A stretch of 64,000 nucleotides of DNA from NCBI GenBank assembly GCA_963855995.1, contig OY979720.1, positions 16,636,430-16,700,429 of the forward strand, given 5' to 3'. The first letter of the stretch is position 1. The number at the start of each line of letters is the position of its first letter. The stretch comes from Muricea muricata. Lineage: Eukaryota; Cnidaria; Anthozoa; Malacalcyonacea; Plexauridae. The notes under the pieces are model-generated. The model did no database searches. It saw only the letters and a program-made list of their open reading frames with translations, and was not told where the DNA came from. Shown piece after piece: positions 37,517-58,507 of the stretch. The position numbers were made by a program, and so were the translations under genes.

Positions 37517-37929
37517 ACCCCCCGATTAGCCATAGAGGTGCTATAAGACTTTTGACCTGAGACTTGGATTGTAGATGGAAGTTCTTCTTGACAATAGTAT
37601 GATCTATTGTGGCGAAAAAATTGAGGAAAACCGATGTTGGAAAGCAAAAACTATCCTGGAAGGGACTAAAGCTGAAAACGAATGCTATACTTTAAAACTA
37701 TACTTTTAATTACTTCTGGGATATCAAAAAGAAATGTCTTTATAATCACAGAAGGCTTGTCAATAGATGTCACCGACGTACCCCAGCATACGTGCCCCGA
37801 CGTACCAAGACATACCAAGACATAAAGAGAAGCAGTAAATCCGAAGCGAATTGATCGTAGAGACAGAAGTCTCTCTACGTCACTGTTAGAACGAGTACGA
37901 TCATGCACATAGATCTAATTTTACAACAA

Positions 37930-38310
37930 AGTCCATCATTAGCAGTAGGCAAAAGCATAATATAGACATGAGGTTTGACAAGAAGATGTTAAAAAGAGCC
38001 TCAAAACAACTTTGCGACTTCTAAAACGATCCTCAAGGATATGAAAAACCTAGATTCATATAGTTTCTCCCAGCTCTGCAACAAGATGAAAGAAGTTGAA
38101 ATTTGCAACAGTTTCATCAATATATTATCTCTAACAAGTCAGAACAGATTTTAACTGCAAGATTTTCATTTGCGCAATATATTCGCCACTGCTAGGAAAG
38201 ATTTCCATAGTTTGAATGTTAAAGTAAAAAGAGAGATAATGATATGATTAAAAACTGTGGGTGTTCCCCTGTTTCTTTATGTTTAAAGGATTGATAATCT
38301 CTCCGCTTGC
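37930..38310 (+). repeat. Diverged copy of the region upstream of PI3K exon 1b
   Basis: Matches 42963-43260 in order: CATTAGCAGTAGGCAAAAG (CGTTAGCAGCAGACAAAAG), GAGGTTTGACAAGAAGA, GTCAGAACAGATTTT, TTGCGCAATATATT and GTGTTCCCCTGTTTC. Order and orientation are kept, showing that the duplicated block extended well beyond the coding exon. Confidence 0.65.
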
Positions 38311-39305
38311 CATATCGGTGTGGCGGTGTTTTAAATTCACCCTGTTTCTGTTTTTTCGGTCAAAATGTTGGTGCAACGCTTATGATTGATACTGATTTTC
38401 TAGCAGAATATTAGCAGAATACCTCAACGAAACTCATGTATACTAAAATACCTGAGGTTCCCCGTGCAAAAAAACTGGCATCCAAAATGTTCTGAAACGG
38501 CAAATGTTGACTGATTCGATCGCAAAACATTCAACGTAAGTGCGGAGATAAGAACATCCTGTTAAGCTTGTAGTATATTCTAATTTTCATCTACATCTAC
38601 ATATAATTAAGTCGGTAAAATCTACAAAATGATATCACACCAACTATATAAAACTAAAATATCTATGATGTACGGTATATAAAAATTCTAACAAAAAGAT
38701 TCAGATACATAGGATAAAATACATTAGTGATTGTCTACTAGGTATTCTAATAGTTCAGACTTGAAAAGTTCAAAGGAATTTAACTCAGCAATATCTCTGT
38801 TGGCAGACTATTCCAATGCCTTATAGTTCTTTATAGTTCTTTATTTTGACACTACTGAATGGCATAGCCCTCTATTATAATCGTGGAAATTATCTCGTAG
38901 ACTTTTTTAAACCCCCAGCCTCTGTACAATGTTGATTTTTGGACACCAAATCATCATCAATCATTAGAACAACATTGTGGCAGGGGGGGGGGAGAACTTT
39001 ATATGAACTAATTACGAGATAGATTTTAACTATAGTACGGCACAGAACGAATCATGAAAAGTCTACGAGTGAAGATATTACTTCCACGATTGTGGGGGCC
39101 AGTGAAAGACTTTTACGCCTCCTGAGCAGTACAAGAAAAGTACGAAATGTACTAGATGCGCCCACTTTCTTTTTGGCAGGCGGAGTGAACGTCTTTGTAG
39201 GCGTCTTAATTGTTGAATTTTTCTCTTTCAAGCACAGCGCAGCAACTATTAAAGTTGTTGGAATTGTAGTATAATTTAAACGACCAAAACATTTCAACAT
39301 AAATC

Positions 39306-39455
39306 ATGGCTCCTACTATGGATTTTATGGAATAGAACTCTTCAGCAAAAGTTGAAGTCAACTGCTTTCTACCGACTGACGTTTTAGTGCCAATCATGTC
39401 CACTCTGACGTCGACTTCGGCCGAAATAAATGAAGATCAACTTTTCCGCGAAAAT
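39306..39455 (+). pseudogene. Decayed third copy of the PI3K ABD exon
   Basis: About 150 bp match the start of exon 1b (43564 onward) base for base with scattered changes: ATGGCTCCTACTATGGATTT, GTCAACTGCTTTCTACCGAC and GCCAATCATGTCCACTCTGA. The reading frame has a TAG at the tenth codon, where exon 1b has TGG, and the similarity stops after about 50 codons. It is non-functional as a coding exon. Confidence 0.8.
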
Positions 39456-40077
39456 TGCTGTGAGGCCTGGGTTCAAGAACCTCCACTCAAGGTAGGAGAC
39501 TCAAGGTCTTAAAGTCAAACCGGGTGATCTTTTGCGAGAAATATTGCGATGCAATATTGATGTGCAAGTCTCTCGCAGGAATTTGAAATTATGATTATAA
39601 ACACGCTCGCGTGTTCTGTTCCGGCGCGCAGGCGAGATAGCGTTTAGAATTGTTTTGAAATACTTAAATTAGTTAAATAGACATACCTGCCAGCTTTGCG
39701 GACCAAATTTGCCTTCAATTTTGCGATATACTTTGAGAAATAAGGTAAAGTTCGATCGGCAACTTGTAAACGATTCCAAATACCGTTGAGTAACTAGCAC
39801 GTAAAGATTGCACATCAGTATTGCTCGCAAAAGAACACCAGGTTTGACACCTGGAAGAGCTTCGCGTCTTCTTGGACAAGGACGTTAATCTGTACTCTGC
39901 AGGTATACCACGGATTTATCACTATCAATTCGACAAAAGCCTGCTGGGTAAATCCGCTTCCCGAAGAGTCAGGGGCCCAATAAAAATGATATTTTAGTCG
40001 TTGACTTGGAAGGAATATATCCGTGAAAAGATTTTGTGCTTGCAGAATTGCTAAAAAATTATTACTATCGTTTTGTA

Positions 40078-40155
40078 GAAGGCTGCTGAGACCCATTTCT
40101 GATGAGTCGATCATCTGGCCTTTGACAAGTTCTGTAAGTATCGTATTTGAACATT
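40078..40155 (+). pseudogene. Relic of the penultimate WDR70 exon
   Basis: GAAGGCTGCTGAGACCCATT, then TGATGAGTC, a short divergence, and GTAAGTATCGTATTTGA mirror WDR70 exon 21 with its donor (37151-37215: GAGGCTGCTGAGAACCCATT, GTGAGTC, GTAAGTATCCCGTTTGA). It indicates a local duplication that included the 3' end of WDR70. The frame is not maintained. Confidence 0.6.
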
Positions 40156-40679
40156 TTGGCCACATGTCATGGTCAAATCTAAAGCTCCCTAATATCGCTT
40201 ATAGGCGCACCCAATCTTTCCCATATTTCCAGGGCTCTGGGTACGAAATAAACAATTCCCAAGATCAAATTTTAATCCAGGCAATATGAACAAAGTCTTT
40301 CAACAGCATCATTCCTCTCACACGCGGCAAGTACTGATACAAAATCTCCAAACGTCGTAAGGCCATATTCCCTATTTACTGATTTTAAGGTGCTCTTTTT
40401 GACAACGAAAAACTAGAGTCATATTAATCTGACACTGCAGAGAACAACGAAAAATTCGTTGCCTCGAGCGGTACTTGAACTCCTATCATCGGGTTTCTGG
40501 ACCTGGGTAGCGAGTCTTATCCAATTTACTGTAAGTTCACGCAATATTTTCGTGACGACTTAACGCTGTTTTCGATTGTATTTCGGGATAATCCTCAGAG
40601 ATGAAAAACTAGACTTATATTAATCTGATACTGTAGAGCTGAATTTTGCTGGGTCAAATTAAATTTTTGACGTTTTAAG

Positions 40680-40691
40680 GGCGCATGCGCC
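40680..40691. promoter_or_regulatory. NRF1-type palindrome GGCGCATGCGCC
   Basis: Perfect 12-bp palindrome containing the NRF1 consensus GCGCATGCGC, about 1 kb upstream of the ATG of PI3K exon 1a. In animals this motif marks many housekeeping promoters. Use as the exon 1a promoter is an inference. Confidence 0.4.
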
Positions 40692-41732
40692 TTAGGAGGG
40701 CGATTGCATTTATGTCACAAAAAACGAGGCATTATATGCCGTATAAGGTCGGTAGTGTAAACAAACGCTTTGTGAACTTCTTTATTTGTAAAATATGCTA
40801 TACTGACGGAATATGTAACACTGTTTTTGGTTTTCTTGCTCGTATATTTTACCAAAGTTCCAATTCAGCTCAGATGTAAAGTTTTGGCAATGTTTACATC
40901 TCTGGGTCCCTCTTTGTTATGCGCAGAAGCAATGCGCACAACGTACTTTGAAACGCGTTGATATGAGAGGTGATAATAGCGGAAATGAATGTGGACAATT
41001 AAAATCTCTAAATAAACATGTAGTTGTCATTTTTAAATATTCAAGGCCTCCTATATCAACAAAAACACGCCTTTCCTTTTACTTTGCCGAACTGATGCCA
41101 AATATATATTTGGCTGTTTGAATTTGTACGCTTCCACTTTTGACTTTCCTATCAGTTCTTTAAATTAAATAACCAAGTTTTTGGTTTTTCTTCAAAAGCC
41201 TTAAACTGCATAACTTTCTGGTGCAGTTTACGTTTGTTTGGTTTCAAATAATATCGTTGCTGATTTTCTTTTCCGAAGAACATCGAATGCACATTTTTGT
41301 ACGTAAGGTTTTCGCATGTTAATGCTAACAACGAGTAAAAAAATGGTTACCTGTATTTGAAAAATGCTACCTGTAGTTGGAAGCGTTAACGTTCAAAGGA
41401 TATGCAAACTTGAACTGGCTATGTCACGACAAAATAGCCGAACGTTCAACGTTGTGTGAATACTTTCAGCATTGTTTGAGCTAAAACGAAACTCATATCT
41501 ACAGATTGAATACAGTGAAATATGATATCATAAAACCTGTCGCGGATATTGTCACTGATGCATATCGAGAGCCAATGCCATTTGAGCGGTATACAATTAC
41601 ACGGAAGTCTCTGGCGCTATTCGGAAATACATTTCTTTATTGTGTGTTGCCCACTACATGACTGTTTCCTTAAACGCAGAATTCTGCGTGTGATAGGGTC
41701 CTTTGAAAAGGATCACAACATTCGAATCAAGA

Positions 41733-52171
<10,439 letters not shown>

Positions 52172-53260
52172 CTTGCAACAAAATACAGTTACACTTTCGG
52201 ACCATTGCTTTACAGTCACGGATCATCCAACCAGAGTATCAGGCTTTATTTTATAAATAGATACTCATTTTGCTAAAGATGTCGTAAAGTCCGTAATGTT
52301 CGCAAACGCTTTCTTTACATTTTGAAATTTTACACTTTTGAATATGGTATACCAAACTGATATCAAACACTGTTCTGGTTTGCTGTTTTCATTAGTGAAT
52401 ATAAACCAGGATGCAAAATTGGGACAATATTAATTTCCGCGTGTGCCCCTTTTTTTGTGAGCAGAGTGGTCTTACGGCATATTTAAGCCACGGGTAATTA
52501 TTTTTACCTATCACACAATTTGTATTAATACATCAATCTTTTGGTATAGAATGTAAACTGATAAATTGTAACTATAGTGTAGTTGGGATATTTTATGCAA
52601 TATACCTCATTATTACTAATATGCTTTTTTTCTGTAAAAATGTTTTAATTTAAAACGTTAACAAATTTGCTAGCAATACAGAAGGTTAATAAATTTGCCA
52701 GTAATTTATACCTGCAATGAAATATATTATATACTGTATTGAAAACATGTAACTCCAATTTGTGAAGATAATTGAACTGATAAATTATAGAAAAAACGCA
52801 TTTAATTCCTTTGCTAATGATGCTGCAGTTGCAAAACACTATTTCCCCACAGATGATTAATTACCACAACATCCTGCAATTTAATTCAAAATGTTTTACT
52901 ATCATAAATACAATCAGGTAAAAATATTAACTTAACAAGCATGCATTTAAAATTTAGTAACATCTAACAATTATATTTACAATTAGATACAATCTACTGA
53001 ACTTTCTTTGAACAGCCAAGTGGTTGTAAAACACTGTCACACAAAAATTTAATATTTTGAATCTATTGTAATCAAGAAATTATTCTTCATAGTTTTGAAC
53101 GGCAAAGGTGATGGTAAATTATTTTTTGTAGAAACTTTTAAAAGACTTGTTATGAAATTCTTCATAACTACAGAGTAATGTATTTTTCTTCTTTATTTTA
53201 ACTGTCAACAAGTTGTACAAAGGCAAGGGTGTTAATGCAACTAATGTGCTACCATTTTTC
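52172..53260. other. Convergent 3' ends of PI3K and the minus-strand gene
   Basis: AT-rich non-coding DNA between two stop codons facing each other. A plus-strand AATAAA occurs at about 52688. On the minus strand an AATAAA lies at about 53190, some 65 bp after the minus-strand stop. No other gene is seen. Confidence 0.6.
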
Positions 53261-54400
53261 TTAACCAGCAAGCATTCTCCAAAAACTGTTTTGATTTGAT
53301 ATTCGTCTATTAATACTATCCAATGAATTTTCAAACCTATTTCTATGTTTTAATGCTTCTTTCTTCTGTTTTAGAGCTAGTTTCAGTTGTTTCTTCTGAA
53401 AGGCTTCTTTTTGTTTCTGAGCCACTCTCAGTTCTTTTATTTCAATTACTTTTTTCTCTTTACGGGTTAACTTTAACCGCTTGGTGTTTTGTCCATTTCT
53501 TTTCTTTTGTACACTAGATGTGTTATTTGCCTTTGGAGGGGTGTGGGAATGTTTTCGTTGTTGCATTTTTTTTCTTTGCTTTTTGATATACATTGAATGC
53601 TCAAACATAAATGGAATAAATGGCTTGAATTTGCGCTTAGGCCATTTTCGATTTTGTGTACAGTTATTGTGAATAAGCCCTGAAGGGCTATTTCGTCTGT
53701 AGAGAACTTGCAATTGGCGAAGTGTTGGCTCATGTGGAATGACATCAACACTCAAATTGTTGTGTTTTAAACTTTTGTCATTAACTTTAATTTTAGCGGC
53801 TTTGCAAGGCAGGTCATCTGAATCCAGGATGAAACTTTCCTCAAAAGATCTATCTTCTCCAACACTACTTGGCGGAGTTAAATCTATATCAACTCTACTA
53901 CTATTTGCACTGGCAAGTGGTGTTTCAGCTTCACACACAGGTGACTCTACAAGTTTTTTCCAGGACAATAAAGATTTCTCTTTGATTCTTTTTCCTTCTG
54001 TCCTTTCTTCACTTGCTATTGCACACGAGCTATAATTTGGTGTATCCAACAATGATTCTTCTAAACTTAATCCCTGTGTGTTTGGTTTTACTTCCCCAGA
54101 ATATAAATACTCCTCCTCAGATGAAACTGCATCAGAATTTGTTAAATGCTCATTGTTGCAATTCTCTATACAGTTTAACTCAACACGTGCTGTGAGTTTG
54201 TTGCCTGTCAATAGACTTGACAATACCTCTTGTTTGACGTCATTGTTACATTTTTTATCTTTTCTTGGAACAGAAACATCTTTCAGACAATTTTCAAGCA
54301 TAACAACTAATTTGCCCTTGTTCATACTGTCAATAAAATCAGAGTACCACTCCATTATTTTCTTGCTAGGGATTGTATTGTTCTTGACAATAGATTTCAA
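53261..54400 (-). CDS. Unrecognised lysine-rich protein, large 3' exon
   Basis: An open frame of about 380 codons on the minus strand ending in TAA at 53261. No ATG begins it. An acceptor TTTGTATTTGCAG ends at 54401, so it is probably a terminal exon. Visible features: KKIMEWYSDFIDSMNKGKL near the start, an acidic Ser/Glu-rich middle, a proline-directed region (DLTPPSSVGED), KWPKRKFKPFIPFMFEHSMY, and a very basic C-terminal third (KKQRKKMQQRKH, KRLKLTRKEKK, KQKKEALKHRNR), predicted helical. The basic clusters look like nuclear localisation signals. The family was not identified, and I do not assign a function. Exons further upstream are candidates only (54884-55104, 56663-56738). Confidence 0.65.
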   Translation of the reverse strand: MKSIVKNNTIPSKKIMEWYSDFIDSMNKGKLVVMLENCLKDVSVPRKDKKCNNDVKQEVLSSLLTGNKLTARVELNCIENCNNEHLTNSDAVSSEEEYLYSGEVKPNTQGLSLEESLLDTPNYSSCAIASEERTEGKRIKEKSLLSWKKLVESPVCEAETPLASANSSRVDIDLTPPSSVGEDRSFEESFILDSDDLPCKAAKIKVNDKSLKHNNLSVDVIPHEPTLRQLQVLYRRNSPSGLIHNNCTQNRKWPKRKFKPFIPFMFEHSMYIKKQRKKMQQRKHSHTPPKANNTSSVQKKRNGQNTKRLKLTRKEKKVIEIKELRVAQKQKEAFQKKQLKLALKQKKEALKHRNRFENSLDSINRRISNQNSFWRMLAG

Positions 54401-54551
54401 CTGCAAATACAAACAATCGACTTAATTTCCAAAAAAGTCATAGTGGGATCAGTATATCTGTCTTATTTTACTGGTGAACTAAATATGATTAAATGAGTGT
54501 TTTAGTGAGCACTAAGACTAAAATCAATTCACATATTTGATACTGATTATA

Positions 54552-54806
54552 GTCGATTTCAGGTCACTTTTTACTGTAATATTCCAAACTTTGTAGCAAA
54601 GTTCGAAAGTTTCTTGCAAAATTTAAAAGTTCATTTCAGAATTCACAAAAGAAGTCAGTTTGTAAACTAAGCATTTGATTGACCTCTTTGAGTTCAGAGG
54701 TCAATCACAGCCTTTGTTTACCAACTGGCTTGCCAATTCTAAAATCAACTTTTGAACTTCACAACGAAGTTTGGAACATCACAGTAAAAAGTAACCTGAA
54801 ATCAAC
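54552..54806. mobile_element. Palindromic MITE with perfect inner stem
   Basis: Outer arms GATTTCAGGTCACTTTTTAC and the inverse (AAAAAGTAACCTGAAATC), inner arms with AACTTTG/CGAAGTTTGG, and at 54678-54709 a perfect 12-bp stem TGATTGACCTCT/AGAGGTCAATCA with an 8-base loop. It lies in the presumed intron of the minus-strand gene. Confidence 0.7.
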
Positions 54807-54883
54807 AATTACTATTGAAAATTCAACACATTAATATTAACCACAATGGTTCAAAAACCTTTTTTTCTAGATAACAGCTTTAC

Positions 54884-55104
54884 TTCATTAGTTTATGCCA
54901 TATATGGTCATACCAAACCAAAGCTATATGGTTTTTAAAATCTCGTCTCGCTTTTGGTTTTAAGCTGTTTGAAGCAGTGTTCATGTCAGTTCCGTTTAGG
55001 TTATTTTTATAAGGTGAACAATACAGCCGATTTCGTTTGACCGTGGAACGACATGCGTTCGCAATGTTCGTTGGGCTTTTCAAAATTGACAGTTGCTAAC
55101 GATG
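54884..55104 (-). CDS. Candidate internal exon of the minus-strand gene
   Basis: The frame runs from an acceptor-like TCATCGTTAG at 55105 to a donor-like ATGAA|GTAAAG at 54884, about 73 codons. It reads PTNIANACRSTVKRNRLYC and ARRDFKNHIALVWYDHIW. The donor is phase 2, which does not match the acceptor before 54400 but does match an alternative acceptor at 54366 (CCCTAG|C). Its first part lies inside an inverted duplication (55018-55663), so the open frame could be incidental. Confidence 0.4.
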
Positions 55105-55663
55105 AAACAACGTGTTTCTAAGGGGCGGGTCTCACATTGCTGCATTTTACCTGTGCTTCGTTAACATTGTTATTATTGTTTGCATTCAAGTCTCAAGTGA
55201 TTACCAATATGTTGTTACAAGTCCTCTGATAAAGGTTTTCCACTAATATACATGATCTTCCAAGCTTATTTGTATAAGAATTATCCATTTGCTGGTTTTG
55301 AGTTTATAATAACAACAACATGAAAAATACATATAAATAGAATGTATAAGTCACGCCCAGCAAAGTGCATGTCAAACGCAGTAGGTCTGAGACGTCAAAC
55401 ACAACATTTGAACTATACAAACCAATATTTAGATGTCTAAAACCTGAAACAAACCGTAACCTCAAGGCTTGAACATAAATGGTAATAATAATGTCAATGA
55501 AACACATGTAAAATGCAGCAAAAGGGCTTTTGTCTGGCATGGCCACGTAAACCCTGCCCCTTAAAAACAAGTTGTTTCACCATTAGCAACTGTCAATTTT
55601 GAACAGCCCAACATGCGTTGCAAACGCATGTCATTTCACGGTCAAACAGAATGGGCTGTAAAA
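55018..55663. repeat. Inverted duplication around a candidate coding exon
   Basis: Arms 55018-55215 and 55465-55663 are inverses: GTTTGACCGTGGAACGACAT pairs with ATGTCATTTCACGGTCAAAC, TTCAAAATTGACAGTTGCTA with TAGCAACTGTCAATTTTGAA, and TGCTGCATTTTACCTGTG with CACATGTAAAATGCAGCA. Arms differ by roughly 15-20 percent by eye. Confidence 0.75.
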
Positions 55664-56662
55664 TTGACAAAAATTCATTCGTGGTATTTTACTGCTCTTA
55701 CGGATGCTTCCTCCTTAAAATTCACATTCATTTGCAGCTGAAGATTTTTTAAATTTTCATTAGGCTTCGACACTAGGCTGGATTACCACAACAGCATGTT
55801 CCAATCCCTATGAGCTTATATTGCCTAGATAAGTTGATTTTTGTAAGAGAAGCAAATCGGAATCTCCGGTGAGACACCCTCAAAGCACAGGAATGATCAA
55901 ATATAGAAAGTCAACTCTCATGAAATGTGCACCATATTTGTTCCTGGGAGAACTTTGATATTTAATGCACACTTCCTTTGTTAGAAGCTGAACCTTCCCG
56001 ATGAACAGCCTTTACTTGAAATGTGATCCTTTTGGGATCTTTCAGGTTGTGAAATATCCTTTTGGATTCTACATTTGATCTGCACTACTAACAATAGCAA
56101 TGATAGTTTGAGATTCTAAAACCAAGCCCACTCCTGATAGGAACTTTAACAAAATATTAAGCAAGGTGCAGTATCTTACATGCATCCACTATGTTCAATG
56201 GGAGCATATAATATTTCAACAGTAGAGCCATGTTGGTTTTCACACCTCATGATAATTTATCCTCCAACTTTTATTTCCAAAATTTTAGTTTTTCCCATGA
56301 AATGCATAATTTGTAATAACTATAATGCTAACATGCATTCATGATCACATTTCATAAAAGCCGTGTCTGATTTTTTTAGATTTGCACGGCCGAAAGTCGA
56401 CCACAAATCCCTCGAAATCAAAGTGAAGCCGGGGAACAAACAATGAAGAGGCAAAGAAAAAGCTCCCTGGTTCGCTTATCACACACAACTTTCCGAAAAT
56501 ATTATGTGAAACATATACAGTATTGAATGCTACAACGAATGATAATATTTCAAATAATTTTGCGCCTTTGAAAAGCTGTAAAATTTTCGAACGAAATATC
56601 TTCAATGTGCGCCTCGACTATGTTTCCTGACCGCATAAATTATGTCGTCAATGATTACTTAC

Positions 56663-56738
56663 CAGCTTTGTTGAGCGTATTTCTCAATGTTTTTCTGTTT
56701 ACTGGCGTGATTCCTATGTTAATGATGCTCAGAAGCAT
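56663..56738 (-). CDS. Candidate first coding exon of the minus-strand gene
   Basis: ATG at 56738 opens 25 codons (MLLSIINIGITPVNRKTLRN and on to NKA) ending at a strong donor CAAAGCTG|GTAAGTAAT. Only the start, frame and donor support it. It ends in phase 1, which does not fit the 55104 acceptor directly, so a missing exon or a different gene is possible. Confidence 0.35.
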
Positions 56739-58501
56739 AGAATATGGCTTTATTTAAACTTCAATCATGAAAACAGGGCGAATAAAATTACTTTTGTTGC
56801 GAATTGAGAAGTATACAAAAAAATTAATCGGGAAGGACATCCGGGAATACGCTTCAACATGAATTTTACATCATTACATCATTGTTAGCAAAATGGTAGG
56901 GGAGGGGAGGTAGGTATGGTATTTAAAATTTTAGATGATATATTAAAAGTTTTCAAATTATTTTGTTTCAATTTTTGGTGTTATAAATATCTGGTGGTTT
57001 CCCATTATCCATGTAACTTTTTCCATGTATCCTTGTAAACAATATAAAGTGCTTGTTAAAAATGACATGATACCGAGGGGGGGGGGGGGTAGGCTACTTA
57101 ATTAGGCAAACAAAATTTGTAATTTATAATTATTTATTCCTTGATTGGAAACATTATAGGCGGGTGCATCATGATTGTGGTCGACCTCGTTCCCAGGGCC
57201 ATTTCCTTTTTTGTCATTGGGAAAGCGGGAAATGATTTATTAGATCAGAAATTCAGAATATCGAAGATATGTAAACTCTGGCAATGCAATTTGAGTTGAC
57301 TGTTTTCTAATGAACTTTAACTATTAGTGTAAATTAACCATCAAAGCTAAGTTGGTGCGAATCCTAAAGTTTAACCGACTGTGTTCTGTATATCGGCACA
57401 CATCTCTTCATTTCAAAACCTCAGAAACCAAACAAACAAGATTACCGCCCTTAAGTTACCTTTGAACAACTGTCCCAAGGATGTCTGGACTTTTAACTGA
57501 GCACGCCTGTAAATAGAGGTATTAATGAAGGAGTTGAAATTCAAGTTGCTGTAAATTTCAATGTCTATGCAGTGACGAGATAACGTGTGGCATCAGTATG
57601 GAAGTTTCTGCTAGTTTTCGAATTTCTATAGTTTTTACTTTTTAAGCTAGGGCAATATGACACAGAATTATTTGAATTGTTCGAAATAGAAGGGCCACTC
57701 CAGTCTGAATCTTTCGGAGGTTTGTCACCTCATGGCATGCATGTCATCTTACGCATGTTCATTATTCGCTTGTAGAAAAAAAGGGGGGATGGAGAGTGAG
57801 ACTATGCTTGAAGTGAAGACCCACACATTTTTATTTCTTTTGCACGCTGCTAACCTCTCTCGTCAAAATGAAGTTATTTCATTGGTTACTTTCGTTCAGA
57901 CGACCATACCACGCTAACCAAATATCTCAAACTCAACATTTTGCAATTAGTTACTGGAAACTTGCTCAATGTTTGCTATTCAGTTTAGAAGAATGTAAAC
58001 TACAATATCGTGAGATATTAGTATAGTAACTACCCATTTTTGTGAGAAACCTAGCGCGAGTTGTTTTTGCTTTATGTTTAATTATTTCTCAACAAAAAGT
58101 TTAACATATATTTCCAAATTTTCATTTTATGGACTTGAAATTCTACTCGCCCAAGTTTCCTCAAAGTCAAACCGAGAGGACACGTGATCGTTGTATCAAA
58201 AACACGACGCCATATTGATCAAGTATTAAAAAATATTTTGAAACTGATAAATTGTGTGGTTATTTTTTGGTGAACGCAAATTAATTGACAGTATGTAATG
58301 TGGATTGTATTCTTGTCTTTATAAACTAAAATTTTATTATATTTAAACGTTTGGGTAAACGATTTATTGTGTTTGTTTCAATTTGTATATATCGTTTCTC
58401 TGGAAGTGAATATAAAAATATAGTAATTCTGTACTTGGGAATTGTTTATTTGTTTATATGGGAAGGCATGTTTGTAACGAATACGTCGTCATTTTTTCTA
58501 G
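56739..58501. other. Intergenic region before GIGYF
   Basis: No gene is recognised. A degraded relative of the 14904-15141 MITE lies at about 57290-57480. A G-run lies at about 57077. Promoter-like elements for GIGYF may include CACGTG at about 58181 and GACGCCATATTG at about 58207, by position only. The pyrimidine tract TTTTTTCTAG just before 58502 suggests the ATG exon is preceded by a spliced 5' UTR exon. Confidence 0.45.
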
Positions 58502-58507
58502 ATAAAT

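Larger units (their letters stand above)
37517..41732. other. Intergenic region with decayed duplicates of both flanking genes
   Basis: This 4.2-kb stretch separates WDR70 from PI3K. It contains a copy (about 37930-38310) of sequence that precedes PI3K exon 1b, a decayed PI3K first exon (39306-39455), a WDR70 exon relic (40078-40155) and an NRF1-type palindrome (40680-40691). Two TTATAGTTCT copies lie at about 38821-38840. No intact gene is recognised. The last portion is the probable 5' UTR and promoter of PI3K exon 1a. Confidence 0.6.

Noticed and set aside
41703-41732. Upstream Met of PI3K exon 1a (41703)
   Set aside because: The Met at 41733 begins MPPATLF, like the MPP start of p110 proteins. 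The ten upstream residues show no similarity, though use of 41703 cannot be excluded.
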